From the NCBI RefSeq assembly GCF_013368755.1, contig NC_049561.1, positions 2,666,001-2,730,000 on the forward strand: a stretch of DNA of 64,000 bases, given 5' to 3'. The stretch comes from Talaromyces rugulosus (lineage: Eukaryota > Ascomycota > Eurotiomycetes > Eurotiales > Trichocomaceae). Below, in pieces: positions 1 through 11,500 of the stretch. The position numbers and the translations under genes are program-made. The notes under the pieces are model-generated. The model was given only the letters and a program-made list of their open reading frames with translations. It was not told where the DNA came from and did no database searches. Position 1 is the stretch's first letter. Every line of letters begins with the position of its first letter.

Positions 1-395
1 TTTGATTCATCGCTGAATTATATTATTGCTTGGGTATATTCTTAGGATTCGTCTCAGGGGATATGTACGACGACATGAATGTGCATATTGCGACGAATGT
101 CGCATTTTACGATGATTTATTCTCTTTTTTTTCCAAGTTTCGTATGCGTACTAGTTAGTAGTTAGTACTAGTAAATGATTAAGTGTGAAGGACCAAGTTA
201 GGTAAGCCGCTAGCCAATCACGGCGCGGATATTGTCAGCTTTTCGTACTTGGTAGTTGTAATTATTACGAGGATGATTATTGTCGTGATAATGGCAGAAT
301 AATTGAAGAGTTGATATCGTACTTGAATCATCGGACGACTTGATTGATTAATAGTCTGATTACCTCGTCTGGAGTTCAAGTAGCGCTATCTCTCT
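1..395. other. Upstream region of the first gene, no gene seen
   Basis: No coding exon is recognisable. The stretch is AT-rich and ends in the presumed promoter and 5' leader of the Zn2Cys6 regulator that starts at or after 396. The 3' end of a neighbouring gene could lie in the first bases, but nothing supports one. Confidence 0.4.
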
Positions 396-1515
396 TTGCC
401 AAGACAACCACCACCATCCATCACCCTTCCTTTTTCCTCTTGTTGCTTGTGCATGTGGTTCAGAAGAAAAGACAGAGAAGATATGCACAAATTCATCGCG
501 CACAACTACCAACACCACCACCCCTCTCAATTCATTTCTACATCTGTTTCTTCCTCTGCTTCTGTATCCCGTCGCTCAGCATGTGACCGCTGCCGGGGCC
601 AGAAACTGCGCTGTATCCGGGATGTCTCTGGCGGACTGGACTCAGCAGCAGCAGCAGGAGGAGGAGGATGTCGACGCTGTCTAAAAATGGGCGCAGACTG
701 CCAAACCACCATGACCACCAGCAAGAGAAATGTCAAGAGAGGAGGAATAATACAGCGCCGCGAACAGCAGCAGGACAAAGAATACAAAGAATCTGCGTTG
801 TCAACGTCTGATATCGAGAATAATATCATACCACCACCACCACCACCAGCGGCGGCCACCACCAATACAGATACAAATAATTGGCTGTCGTGGGATCTTC
901 CGAGTTTGAGTACACTCGACGAATCTAGAGATTCTGAAATGTACACTTTGGATGATGATGATGATGATGATGATGATAATAATAATAATAAGAATGGCCA
1001 GTTTGATATGCTAGCAGACAACGAAGAGTTTCAAATATTCGATCCGATGCTGTTTGGCGACGGGAGTCTTTTTTTGCATGATGATAATGCAGCTGAGCTT
1101 GTACAACAACAACAACAACAACAACAAGAACAAGCAGAAGAAGAAAAAACAGCAGATAAAAAAGAGGAAGAAAAAGAGGAAGAAGAAATAAACCTGCACA
1201 CTATCGCATCCATCCTCGAGCAATACCTGGTGCAAATCAACGCCGGACCGCCGGAAATAACCCTCGCCAAAATTCTTTTTACAACGTCCCCTTCTTCTGC
1301 CAATGGAGAAGAAAAAGAAGAAGAAAAGAAAAACTGCTGCCAGCGCGCACATACCGTCGACTCGATCCTACAGCACACAACACATTTCATCAACATTCTC
1401 AAGGCTACCGGCGAAAAAGAAACACAAACGCTTCTTCGCATGCTAGCCATATACACAACCATACTCAAACTGTTCCTGATCATCTTTGCGCACGTACACA
1501 TCTTTCTGGAGGATG

Positions 1516-1549
<34 letters not shown>

Positions 1550-1969
1550 CATTCCAGCTGGAAAAAAGAAGAATAACAAAATAACCGCGCTAGAACCCAT
1601 TCCAGATGTGCAATTCATCGGTTTTGATATTCGTACGTTTCTACCCTAATCCTTTTTGGATAATATCCTTTTTTGATAATAGACTAATATCAGCGGGCAG
1701 AATCGGGTCATTTACAGGTAACACTATTCATGCAGATAGTCACGCATCTCATTCGATCAATGGAATCTCTATTGGGTATTCCTTCAGAGTACATGCTTGA
1801 GCATAACATCAAAGTAGCCCATGAGAATGACGGGATGGCAGAGATTATAAATGCTGTCATGCACAGAGAAGCTCAACGAACAGATGCTGTGCGTGGGTAT
1901 GGCGGGGTGTCCGCGTTGAGAGACGAGATGGATGCTATTAAACAGTTGCTAGAGCATATTCCTCTGTGA
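396..1969 (+). CDS. Zn(II)2Cys6 transcription factor, AflR-like
   Basis: Probable DNA-binding regulator acting in the nucleus. Two exons (396-1632 and 1701-1969) joined by a 68-nt GT..AG intron give 501 residues; the join is the only one of three possible acceptors that keeps frame. The zinc cluster is Cys64-x2-Cys67-x6-Cys74, then Cys93-x2-Cys96-x6-Cys103. The Cys74-Cys93 loop is 18 residues, longer than usual, because of Ala and Gly runs. Low-complexity Pro, Asp/Asn, Gln and Ala tracts from trinucleotide repeats follow. The C-terminal part, helical and ending in a segment across the splice that resembles the AflR tail, suggests the AflR subfamily seen in secondary-metabolism regulators. The start is uncertain: in-frame ATGs at 453 and 483 would still keep the zinc cluster. 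No biosynthetic gene lies beside it, so its targets are unknown. Confidence 0.75.
951..991 (+). repeat. (GAT)n-(AAT)n microsatellite inside a coding exon
   Basis: About nine GAT units followed by about four AAT units encode a run of Asp then Asn in the AflR-like regulator. The repeat is in frame, so unit changes alter protein length without a frameshift. Confidence 0.9.
1103..1127 (+). repeat. (CAA)n microsatellite encoding polyglutamine
   Basis: About eight CAA units encode a Gln tract in the same regulator, followed by a Glu/Lys-rich purine stretch. Confidence 0.9.
1516..1550 (+). repeat. (ACT)n-(GCT)n microsatellite encoding Thr and Ala runs
   Basis: Three ACT units followed by about nine GCT units encode Thr then Ala in the C-terminal half of the AflR-like regulator. 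Confidence 0.9.
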
Positions 1970-2195
1970 AATTTTTATTGTACAACACATGAATATATAC
2001 CAAATGATATTGCTAACAATTAATTCAAACTATTAGTTGTATTAGACTAAGCAGATAATGTCCCAGTCGTTACATAATAAGTACACGAAGTGGGCCAGAA
2101 AAAAAAAAGGCAGCATTAATCCGGAATCCGGTTTTGGACGTCGACTATAAGCAAGGTATAGACATTAGTCGTGATCAGCACTCAGAACTCATCGA

Positions 2196-3538
2196 TCAAG
2201 CAGCAACAGGGTCACGCTCCTCGGTGCGCCCGCGATGTTCGCCGTTCGTGTGTGTGATGCTTCCGTCGTCCTCGACCACGCCATCGTCGCTGACGTCGTC
2301 AACATGGTAGTCGGCGTGCTGGTCGGCGGGCACCCACGAGTCTCGCTCCTTCAGGGACTCCTGGCCGACGAGGTCATCCTCGGCGCCTCGCTTGATGTTG
2401 TTGGCGCGGCGCTGAGAGAGTGTGCGCGACCGCGTAGACAGGTTCGACCGCACTGCCGCGTCCGAAGTCACCCAGTTGGTCAATGCGTCCTCGCAGTCCT
2501 GGATGATCGCCTTGCTGGCATCGTATCCGTCGTATGCCTGGCGCGTCTCGCCGGGGGTGACCGGAGTGTCGTCGACAAGCTCCAACAGGTGCTTTCCGTA
2601 GCCAGCGATGATGGCAATCTTTTCGCAGTGCTCGCGCAGGGCATCAAACTGGTAGGTGAAGGCCGCTTTGACTTTCTCGCGGGTAATGTTGGACAACTGG
2701 GCCTCGGCCACCAGTGATTCAGCCTCAGCACGAACCAATTCCTGCTCGAGAACGACAATGCGGGGAGAGTTGGGGTCCTTGTACTTGAGTTTGGCGATTT
2801 CGTCGGTGATCTTTTGCTTGCCTATCAACATCTAGTTAGTATGTCTCAATAAAATATCCAAATAGATATACAACATACGGTCTCGGCTGGGCTGCACAGA
2901 CGCCTCAATGTTGCGGATGCTCTTGATGGTGAGACGGTACTGGTCGTAGCGGTCGACAAACTGATCCTCCAATTCACCAATCTCGTAGATCAGCACGCCG
3001 AGCTTATCCGTGACATCCGAGACATCCTCGTCGCAGGCCTCGCCCCAGATCGACAGTTGTTGCTATGATTGTCAGTGACCAAACAAAATAACATCCCCAA
3101 GTGTTATGGTTTAACTTACTGCGACCTCCATGCGCTCGCGGCCAACGAGCTCCATACTCCGCATCACGTTCTTCTCCATCTTGACAAGCTGCGACAGCTT
3201 CTTAGCCAGGTCGGGCCCAAAGGCGCCGGCGGCGTTCTTGCGAAAGGCATGGCCTATACGACCCATCTCGGTCAGCAAAGTCGTCCTAGAAGATTCTCTG
3301 CAGCGCCTGCTGCGTGTTCCGGAGCGTCCGGAGAGGCCTGGTTCGTCTGCGCGTGGCATTGAAAGCAGAGGGCTGGACTGATTGGAAAAGACGGGAGATG
3401 TGTTTACGGTTGGAACTCACCAAAGTTGCTTTTGCCGAAAAAGCGTCCGGACTTTGTGCTGGACGAGGGAGGCGGCGGGTTCTCGAGTTGCGAGGCAGTC
3501 GGGGCGCGCGACGCGCGCATAGAGTAGGTGCGATGCAT
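2196..3538 (-). CDS. pilA: Eisosome core protein PilA (Pil1/Lsp1 family)
   Basis: Structural BAR-domain protein that assembles eisosomes, furrow-like domains under the plasma membrane. Four exons on the minus strand (3538-3421, 3253-3120, 3062-2879, 2821-2196) splice in phase to 353 residues, the usual size for the family. The N-terminus MHRTYSMRASRAPTAS with a following Pro/Ser-rich and SGRFFGKS segment is the conserved Pil1 start. The central coiled region contains the family landmarks FGPDLAKKLSQLVKMEK, LREHCEKIAIIAGYGK and VTPGETRQAYDGY. The C-terminal tail is acidic and variable, as in other members. Intron 1 is long for this genome (167 nt). A SUR7-family protein, which in yeast marks the same membrane compartment, is encoded about 10 kb away. 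Identification is close to certain from sequence alone. Confidence 0.95.
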
Positions 3539-4808
3539 GTCGGTGGTGGATTGCCTGCTGAGGGGAAGCGCCGGGGCGAGAGCGAAGCAATGTTAAACCT
3601 GACTGAACAGAAAAGGCGAGCAGGACTCGTTCTGGGCGGAAGGTGTGAGTGACGTGAAGGTGATCGCGGGCGGGGAGGAGCGGGCGGAAGTCAAATAGGG
3701 GGCTGGTTCGTTGGTTGGGCTGAAACAGGGTCCAACAGAGATTGACCAAGCGAGATCAATTCAGTTCAGAGAGTGAAGCAAAAGTACAGGACAATTGAGA
3801 GAGAGAGAAAAGATGAAGATGCCCGGATCGATGATGTTATAAAGAAAAAAAGAAGCCAGCGATCGGCCGCCCAAGTGGGTGACGTCGTGGTCGCAAGCGG
3901 GCTTGCGCCTGCCCGAAACAGCGGCCCCCACTACGCGGCGGCCCCTGACTGGCCGATAACCCCCCGCCCCACTCCAGCCTTGGCGCAGTGCTCTTCTTAC
4001 AATCATCTTCTTACACTTAATTAAGTCTTGCACTTAAGGAAGTCTTGGAGACATGTCTGCCAGCCGATCAGCTGGCGATCGTTTCTATGCAGGAACACGC
4101 TCTCCAGAGCGTATTCTGGCTCGCCTCTGCTTGCAACCTGCTTTAACACAGTGCTCTTGCAACAAAACTGCCCCAGATCCCATGTCGACGACGTCATCAC
4201 TGCAGCAACCAATGCACGACGTCATTTTCTCACCTTCTTCTGAAAGTTAGTGATTTTATGCTTTGGCGCTAGGCCCGATCGGGGAGCTTCTCTTCTGCTG
4301 TCGAGCGCTGCACAGCCTCAATCTTACAGTGTGTGGTGCTGGCGGTTTCCTTATCTGGGGTGGCTGACTGCCTGATTTGGAAGTAAATCGGCACTTCAGG
4401 CCAGATTAGTCTGTATGGTTGCGTCTGCCAGGCATCTTTCGGACTAGCGTGAGACTGTGGGCTGACAAGGCCGGTCTTTATTGGTCAATGGCAGCTATTA
4501 CTTCCTTTCTTGCCGCCAGCCATGTTTACCTCATTGGGACAACAGCCATGAACTCGATCTTCAGGAACGCGGTGGCTTGATCGAACAATGCAGTGAGTTT
4601 CTCTGTACTTAATACTAGATAGAGTACGCATTTTACCGTGGCGCTGCGATTGTATAGCTGGTTCGAGTGCAGCCACTAGGAACTATGACGCACGAGCTTA
4701 TCAAGAAACTCAATATCAACATCATATATATATACTCGTACACAGTACTGCGTGTTGAGTGTTAAAGTAGTACAATGCCTAAACGGGTATCTAGTTATAT
4801 TTCATTCA
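3539..4808. other. Upstream region of pilA, no gene seen
   Basis: About 1.27 kb between the pilA start and the stop of the Rad2/XPG gene; both genes point the same way. It should hold the pilA promoter and leader plus the 3' flank of the repair gene. Short pyrimidine-rich and GC-rich patches are present near pilA. The open frames seen are short, overlapping and without recognisable domains. Confidence 0.5.
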
Positions 4809-7800
4809 TCATGTCCTTTCCTTCCTTTTGCGTCTCGGCCGGGCCTTTTCCTGTGTTGGCTCTGGCTCTGGCTCTTCCTCCGTCTGCTGCTCTGCTCGCC
4901 TGCGGCTTTCTGCCTCAGCCCTGAGGCGCCCGAGCGCCTTGTCCATGCGGCTCTTGCCCTGCGCGCGCACTCGCGGGGCAAACGCTCCCGCGCCCAGAGC
5001 CCCGCTGACAAAGCGCGTGATGTTGGCCTGCGTGCCTTCCTGCTCGCGCTTGTTCATGTCGCGGATCACCGGCACCAGCACTTCGTCTGTCCGTTCTTGC
5101 GACCAGCCGATTGTCGCCATCAGATAGCTGCGCAGCCCGTTCAGGTCGGGAACCCCCCATTGGAACTCGGACGCGTCGTTGTCGACCTGCGGGTTCATGT
5201 ACGCTTCGTCGATCTGCTCGTCCGGGAACGAAGGAGGCAGGAAGAGCTTGGACGCCATCCTTTTGAACTTCTTGCGGAATGCCTGGTGGGGATCGTTGGG
5301 GATATCGACCCCCATCTGCACCTGCGTCCACCAGTCGCGGAACTCTTCCAGCCCGCTGAACTCGGTGATGATCTCTAACGCTGTCACTGGCCCGACTCCC
5401 GCAATGCCTTCGGTGTAGTCGCTTCCAAGTAAGTGAGCGAAACGAATGAGTTTGGTGCGGTCCAGCGCGTATTCCTTTTCGAGATCGTTGGCCAGGAAGC
5501 ATTCCACGTATTTGCTCTGATTGAACATGTTCTTGTAGATTCGCGTGCCGCCAAACAGAAAAGTATCACTGTCGTCAGTGACAATGCCGTCTACTAGCCC
5601 GAGAGACACTAGTTGTGCGCACTGAGCCTCGGCTTCCATAGGCGCTGTGATATATGGTAGTCCAAACAGTCGAAGCAGTTGCTGGCATTCAGAAACCATG
5701 ATATGAGACACTTCGTCTGCATCGCGCCGGTCTTTTTTCTGCTGATTGCGGAGCTGTTTCAATTCCTGTTCAAAGTCGCGAGCATTCTCATCCTGGGTTT
5801 TGTTGTTCAGGGTCGACGCAAATCGAGCGTGTTCTTCTGCTTCGGCAGCCAATTGCACCATGAGATCTTCATCTTCCGGATCAGAGTATGGGTCCTCGTC
5901 GTCAACTGCGCCAACATGTCCTTCGAAGAGGGCGGCATCATTCAAGGGGACTTCGTCAGGCTGGACTGCTGTGGAAGGAAGTTCAACATCTTCAAATTCG
6001 GGAGACGGTGATTTATCTTTTTCACCTAGTTCTATACCTTCGTCATCTGTGGGCTCCCAATCAGAAATTTCCTTTTCTTCATCGGCATCTGCTTCCTGAG
6101 GCACTGGCTCGCGAGTTACGCTATTGACTTCTGCCACAGCAGATGCCGCTGGTGGTTTCATCCGGATATTTTCCGCCACGTCATTCATTGATACAGGCTG
6201 CTCTTCCACCTGCTCTTTCTCGATTGACATCTCGTGAATTTCATCCTCAGAGTCGATATTTATGACTTGTTTAGATCCTTCCAAGTCATCAACATCAATG
6301 ATCTCGGGAGACTCTCGTTTCCGCGACAGGCTGTGGTTATAAAAAATTTCATTATCGTATCTGGATTCTGCAGGCTCTTCCTCTGGTTCGTCCATAATAA
6401 ACTCTGCTTTGTGCTCGTCATCCTTGGTGAACCAGGGTGGGAGAATGGCAGCTTTCTTCTTTGCCTTGCTTTGAATACTCTCGCTCTGTTTCTCAAAGCC
6501 ACCAGCATCAGCTTCTGGAGGTGCTCGAGGTAATTCTTCTTTGGCCCTTTTATTTATTTTCAATGTCTCAAACGGTAGAGGTCCGCTGAATTTGTACTCG
6601 GGAGCAACTTCCGGCGCCGGCGCTTTCAGTTTTGGCTCGGGCTGAGATTTTTTAGACTGTGCCAGCGCAGCAGTAAAGTCCATGCCATCGTCACTCTCAG
6701 AGCTAAACATATCATCGTATACGGGTAGCGTCGATGGCTGGGTGGAACTGCCCGCGTGCACTACATTGTCAGGCCCAGCTTCCTGCGGGTCTTCTAGCGA
6801 CAACGCTATAGCGCGACGGAGATCTTCATTCTCATCGTCGCTGAAAAGACCGTTTTCACCCTGAATATCAGTTTCGGCCGGTACAAAAAGAGCATCGTTG
6901 TCGTCGTCTTGGTGGGTACGATCGGCAATCCCTGATGTGGCACGTCCAGCTGCGTATATTGCTTCCGTTTGGTCCAAAACCCCAGCTAGTTGTTGTCGAA
7001 TCGACTCGTCAAAGATACCCTTGTCCAAGATCGGAAGCTTTGGCAGCCTGTTGAGTCCTTCAACCGGAACATCTTCAAAGGCATCATCATCCTCTTCGTC
7101 GTCTTGCACCGGCAAGACATCTGGCTGGTCGTATTGGTCGACATCTATAGGCCGATCTTCTGCTGTTCCTTCTCTGTTTCCAACCACGCCTAAAGCCCAA
7201 CCGCCTTCAACGTCGGGATTCTTTACAAGCACGTATTCTTTGCCTCGCTCGCCTGCAACTCTTTGTCCATTATCGAAACCGAGGGCGGCGTCTTGGCCGT
7301 TCATTCCATTAATGTTCATTAATCGTTGAGTAAGATCGTTACGCTCCTTGACTCTTTCTATTTGAAACCTTGAAAAGGCCATTCGATCAGGAAACATCGA
7401 ATCCAGTTGTTCTTTAGAATAGCCCATTCGCAGACGGCTACGAATCCGCGCCGCGTTGAGTATATTGTAACGATCGCTCGCCGGGAGACTCATGAAAAAG
7501 GGGCCATCAAAATCAATTTTTGAGAAATCGTAAAGATTGATATCTTCTCCGTTGTGGAATTGTCTAGCGTATTCTTCTAGCTCTTCTTGCGACATGATGC
7601 GCGGGTCATCCGGTCCACCCATCTGGTCAAGCGACACATCCATATCGGGGAGGTGGTAGGTATCCTTTTTCCGAAATTTCCGGTGTCGTTGTCGTTCCGC
7701 CGGTGTCATCAACGCTTCTTCTGCATATACCATGTCTTCAGGCAGCTTTGCTTGCTCGTTGTCAGCCACAAAAGTCCCATATTTTCGTTTTGCCGCTTCT

Positions 7801-8159
7801 TCCTCAGCCTGCCGCTGGATCTGGATGGCGAGCAGCTTTCCCGCAGTTCTAACAGCATCTTCCCGTCGACCTTCTCGTCTTTTTTTTCTTCCGGCGATGG
7901 TTTGGCGTTTGAGAACGGGTGCCCCGCCATCAAAGACAAACACCGGTTTGATCCCGAAGAACAGCAACTTGCAAATCCGACGAAAGAAGCCGACCACATG
8001 TGCGTTTCGCAGCGCGTTTCCTTCCTTGTCGCGGACGGCTTTGAGGAACTGATATATCCAGATTGACGCGTCAACGGCGAGGCGCTTGCGATTCAGGGTT
8101 TCGAGTTTGATGGGTCGTGCACAGGGCTGGACGACAGTCCAGAGGCCGGTGACACCCAT
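4809..8159 (-). CDS. rad2: DNA repair endonuclease XPG/Rad2 (Rad13)
   Basis: Structure-specific 5'-flap type endonuclease that makes the 3' incision in nucleotide excision repair in the nucleus. A single 1116-residue exon. The N nuclease domain opens at Met1 with MGVTGLWTVVQPCARPIKLE and continues to about residue 95, including the acidic VDASIW and FVFDGGAP motifs. The I nuclease domain lies at about residues 820-950 with the signatures APMEAEAQCAQL, VTDDSDTFLFGG and LGSDYTEGIAGVGPVTALEI (helix-hairpin-helix). A long acidic spacer separates the two, as in XPG/Rad2 but not in FEN1 or EXO1. Within the spacer, near residue 450, DLRRAIALSLEDPQ looks like a ubiquitin-interacting motif. Near residue 1040 QANITRFV resembles a PCNA-binding box, and the tail is a basic nuclear-localisation-like stretch. 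The gene diverges from the WDR6-like gene. Confidence 0.95.
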   Translation of the reverse strand: MGVTGLWTVVQPCARPIKLETLNRKRLAVDASIWIYQFLKAVRDKEGNALRNAHVVGFFRRICKLLFFGIKPVFVFDGGAPVLKRQTIAGRKKRREGRREDAVRTAGKLLAIQIQRQAEEEAAKRKYGTFVADNEQAKLPEDMVYAEEALMTPAERQRHRKFRKKDTYHLPDMDVSLDQMGGPDDPRIMSQEELEEYARQFHNGEDINLYDFSKIDFDGPFFMSLPASDRYNILNAARIRSRLRMGYSKEQLDSMFPDRMAFSRFQIERVKERNDLTQRLMNINGMNGQDAALGFDNGQRVAGERGKEYVLVKNPDVEGGWALGVVGNREGTAEDRPIDVDQYDQPDVLPVQDDEEDDDAFEDVPVEGLNRLPKLPILDKGIFDESIRQQLAGVLDQTEAIYAAGRATSGIADRTHQDDDNDALFVPAETDIQGENGLFSDDENEDLRRAIALSLEDPQEAGPDNVVHAGSSTQPSTLPVYDDMFSSESDDGMDFTAALAQSKKSQPEPKLKAPAPEVAPEYKFSGPLPFETLKINKRAKEELPRAPPEADAGGFEKQSESIQSKAKKKAAILPPWFTKDDEHKAEFIMDEPEEEPAESRYDNEIFYNHSLSRKRESPEIIDVDDLEGSKQVINIDSEDEIHEMSIEKEQVEEQPVSMNDVAENIRMKPPAASAVAEVNSVTREPVPQEADADEEKEISDWEPTDDEGIELGEKDKSPSPEFEDVELPSTAVQPDEVPLNDAALFEGHVGAVDDEDPYSDPEDEDLMVQLAAEAEEHARFASTLNNKTQDENARDFEQELKQLRNQQKKDRRDADEVSHIMVSECQQLLRLFGLPYITAPMEAEAQCAQLVSLGLVDGIVTDDSDTFLFGGTRIYKNMFNQSKYVECFLANDLEKEYALDRTKLIRFAHLLGSDYTEGIAGVGPVTALEIITEFSGLEEFRDWWTQVQMGVDIPNDPHQAFRKKFKRMASKLFLPPSFPDEQIDEAYMNPQVDNDASEFQWGVPDLNGLRSYLMATIGWSQERTDEVLVPVIRDMNKREQEGTQANITRFVSGALGAGAFAPRVRAQGKSRMDKALGRLRAEAESRRRAEQQTEEEPEPEPTQEKARPRRKRKERT

Positions 8160-8541
8160 GGCTGGGAATATTACCCAGGCAGAGGAAAGAATCAGGAGAC
8201 CATCTCAGTATTCGTAGACACTCGGGGAGCCGTTGCGTGGGCGGCTGTGTTGGCGGATGTCTTCGGCGTTTGCAGAAGTCGGTCGTCGGCCGCGAAAGAT
8301 GACGCATCTCAAGGTCCGCCGAGGCGCGTGGTCACGTGGCTTAATATTGCCCAATCCGGAAGGCGGGGATTACAGCGACGAATTGCCATGCGAGGACGCG
8401 GGGGCTTGGCAGAACAGAGCAAAATTATCAAGACAGAAATCAAAAGCCAGAATCAGCCAAAACTAGTGCGTGTTTTAGCTGCCAGGTTTTCGGGGCGGAA
8501 ATTTGGAAATGAGCTGAGGCTCAGCTACATATTCTGTGTTA
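8160..8541. promoter_or_regulatory. Divergent intergenic promoter region (rad2 / WDR6-like)
   Basis: A 382-bp gap between two divergent genes, so it must carry both promoters. No TATA box stands out. GC-rich near rad2 and more AT-rich near the other start. Nothing coding is seen. Confidence 0.45.
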
Positions 8542-11500
8542 ATGTCGCTTTCTTTAGAGGTACGAAACTGTAATTATCTAGAAGATTTTCGACAGTTACT
8601 GAACAAAAGTTTTTTTTTGAGGGGTAGCATTTGGATAGCTGTGTCCCGGTGACTGGCTTGAAAGCTGTTCAATATGGTTCTTTGCCACTTCTCCTTCAAG
8701 GACAGGGGCCCTTTGCCTCAGTGATTAATACCCAGAATGGCCAGCTGCTGTCCAAAATCAGAGTGTTTCGCAGGAACAACGTCCATGGGTTTATGATTGA
8801 CGAGTCACGACGAGATGACAACACTAAAAAGATCGACATCCTGGTATGGGGCGGCCAATCAATTCGAATTTTAAGTCTCAGCAGCAACGACGATCATCAT
8901 CAAGCAGTGGTGCTTACCCACGAGACGGCCGAATATGTAGCTCCGGATTGGGTATATGACATTTGCGCTTCCCATGTAAAAGACACGATGAGTCATGCCT
9001 ATGCGATAATGGGGCATAATTCGCTGCTGAGTGTTCATCTTGTTAACGCGTCGGACTCGTCGAGGCACCCCAAAGCGATACGGTTGAAGCGAGTTGCCGC
9101 CGGTGTCAAGTCTACACTTTACTCGGCCAATGTGCTAGCTCTGTCACCCTCGCATATTTTGATGGCGGCCGGTACTGTCTTTGGGGAGATAATCGTATGG
9201 TCCTGTTTTCGAGAATGGGGACTAGAGGAGGAAAATGTCAATACGAAATCTTCCATTCACCATTTCTTCACCGGACATGACGGTTCGGTGTTTGGGGTGA
9301 ATATCTCCGACGAGATCGGTTGTTGTTCAGCGGCAGATGCAGAAAAGCAGCCAATGAGGAGGCTTCTTGCCAGTTGCAGCGATGACCGGACGGTCCGCAT
9401 ATGGGATATCTCAGACTGTTTCCGCATCACCTCGGCAGATGCGTCGGCGTATCAAACAGATGATGGATTCGCCCTGAGGAGTACAGGGTTCGGAAGCACT
9501 GCACCAGTGAACATTGCCGGCGGCTCTGAAATTGCTGTTGCAAAAGAATGGGGCCATATTTCTCGCATATGGGGTGTATATTTTCTTCCTGTTGGAGAAA
9601 ACAGCCCGAATGATGCTGTCAATTTGGTTTCCAGAGGCGAGGACGCAACGTGTCAGTTGTGGAGATTGGATTTGAAGCCACAGCCTAATACGGAGTTTCG
9701 ATACGGATTGAGGAATTTGTCTATATTGAGCCATCACATCGGTAAGCAAATATGGTCTTTATCTCTGGCCAAAAAGAATGACGAAACCGTCATTTACACT
9801 GGTGGTGGTGACGGAGGAGTCAGAGTCTTTGAACTAGACTATTTTGGAAATTCCTCTAGAAATGTAAACCTGCCCGATCACTCTCCTTACAACTCGAGAA
9901 CAATGGTGAAATTTGCAAATTCTCAAACAAACAATGGCAATCTGCTAAAGTCCTTTGCTTTTGTCTCGGAGGATAGTCTCATTACAGTTTCCGATTCTGG
10001 GGTGGTGCAGGTGGGAAAGGTGCATTTTTCTTCTTGCAGCAAGTTTCAAACGAAGCCGCAGATTGTTTGGCAGGATATTGCCCTTGAAGAGGATTTGCGT
10101 TTGGTGGCATCGATTGCGACTCTTCCTCGTCGGGGCATTGCTTTGATTGGCAGTGGTTCCAGGGTTATTCGTCTCTATGATCATCGGAGCAAAACGCTGA
10201 GCGAGATGACAAGTGTGCCATTGAGGCCGTCGAGAATCTTGATTCTCGACCTTGGTGATAGTTCGACACCTTTGCGAGGGGTCTGCTTTGTCGTTTGTTA
10301 TATGAAGACCGAACACGTGGATCTCTTCTACGTCGAATTTGGAGAGAACGAGATCTATCAAACCCGACGAATCAGAGTATCGATACCTACCTCGTTTGAT
10401 GTTACCGTTGCCACCGCCTTCTGCCACGACAAGTATTTGGCACTAGGGGGCAAAGGAGGCGGGTTGGTGGTTTATAAATTAGGGTTTCAGACGGATACTC
10501 TGGAGTATCTGTTTTGCGACTACAAAGAAAAGAAAAAGAACATACTCAGGTGTATACTGCCAATCGACGATCCAGACGATCCTAATACAGGGTACATCCT
10601 GTCTGGAGGTCAAAATGGAAGCTTCTTCGTGCACCGTCTTCGACAAGGCTCCGACGAGGCTGCAGAAATCAAACTTGTGCACCAGGCTCACACGCCGTTT
10701 CCGCACATTGAGGGGGCCTATTTTGATGCCACAACTGGTGATCTCATGCTTATGGGCGGCAAGGGTATTTCGTTTATCTTGTGGAACGAAACCACCCAGA
10801 CGGAAGTCATGGTGCTTGACTGCGGCGGCGCCCGACGGGTCCTGGATTTCATGCCGCATTTTGATGCACCGGGGTCTGGAATATTCGCGTGGAATCATCA
10901 GCGCGCGCTGCACGTCCTTGTTGCAGATTCTGTGCCTTGTCGACCGCCGCTTCGTATCGGCAGTCATGGCCGTGAGCTCAAGAGCGTGGCTGTGGGGTAT
11001 TGGTCCGACGGATCATCATCTAGTAAAATACCATATATTGCCAGTGTTGGAGAAGACACGGCAATACGCATCTCAGTTCCAACAGATGACAATAATTGGA
11101 CTCCCCTGCGCTGCCTGCGAGTAATGACACACCACGTCACCGGCCTCCAGCAAATCCAATGGTCCGCCGACGGCCGCTTCTTGTTTTCCAGTGGCGGCCG
11201 CGAGGAGTTTTTCGTTTGGAAGATCAGAAGATCGGTGCCGAAACTCGGTCTTGCAGTGCTGAGAGAAGGCGTGTGTCCGCGCGAGAGTTTTGAGTTGGAA
11301 TTGAGGATTATGAGTTTTGATGTGCTGCGGTTAGAGGCGGACTCGGCGGTTGGGGAGGAGGAGGAGGAGGAGGAGCGGTTTCTTATTGCGCTTGTGTATT
11401 CGAATTCGACGGTCAAGGTATGTTAATCAACATTGCTGGGGGGTTGGATTGGATAATGCTAACTTGTGTGACTAGGTGTTTTTGTATACTAGTTCGTCGG

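Noticed and set aside
4640..4680. GGTTCGAGT resembling a tRNA B box
   Set aside because: No A box at the right distance and no cloverleaf can be folded around it. The similar TTCGAAT near 56160 was dismissed for the same reason.
4752..5378. Open frame of 208 codons antisense to the XPG gene
   Set aside because: It overlaps the conserved 3' end of the nuclease gene and has only Leu/Arg-rich composition expected from the reverse strand.
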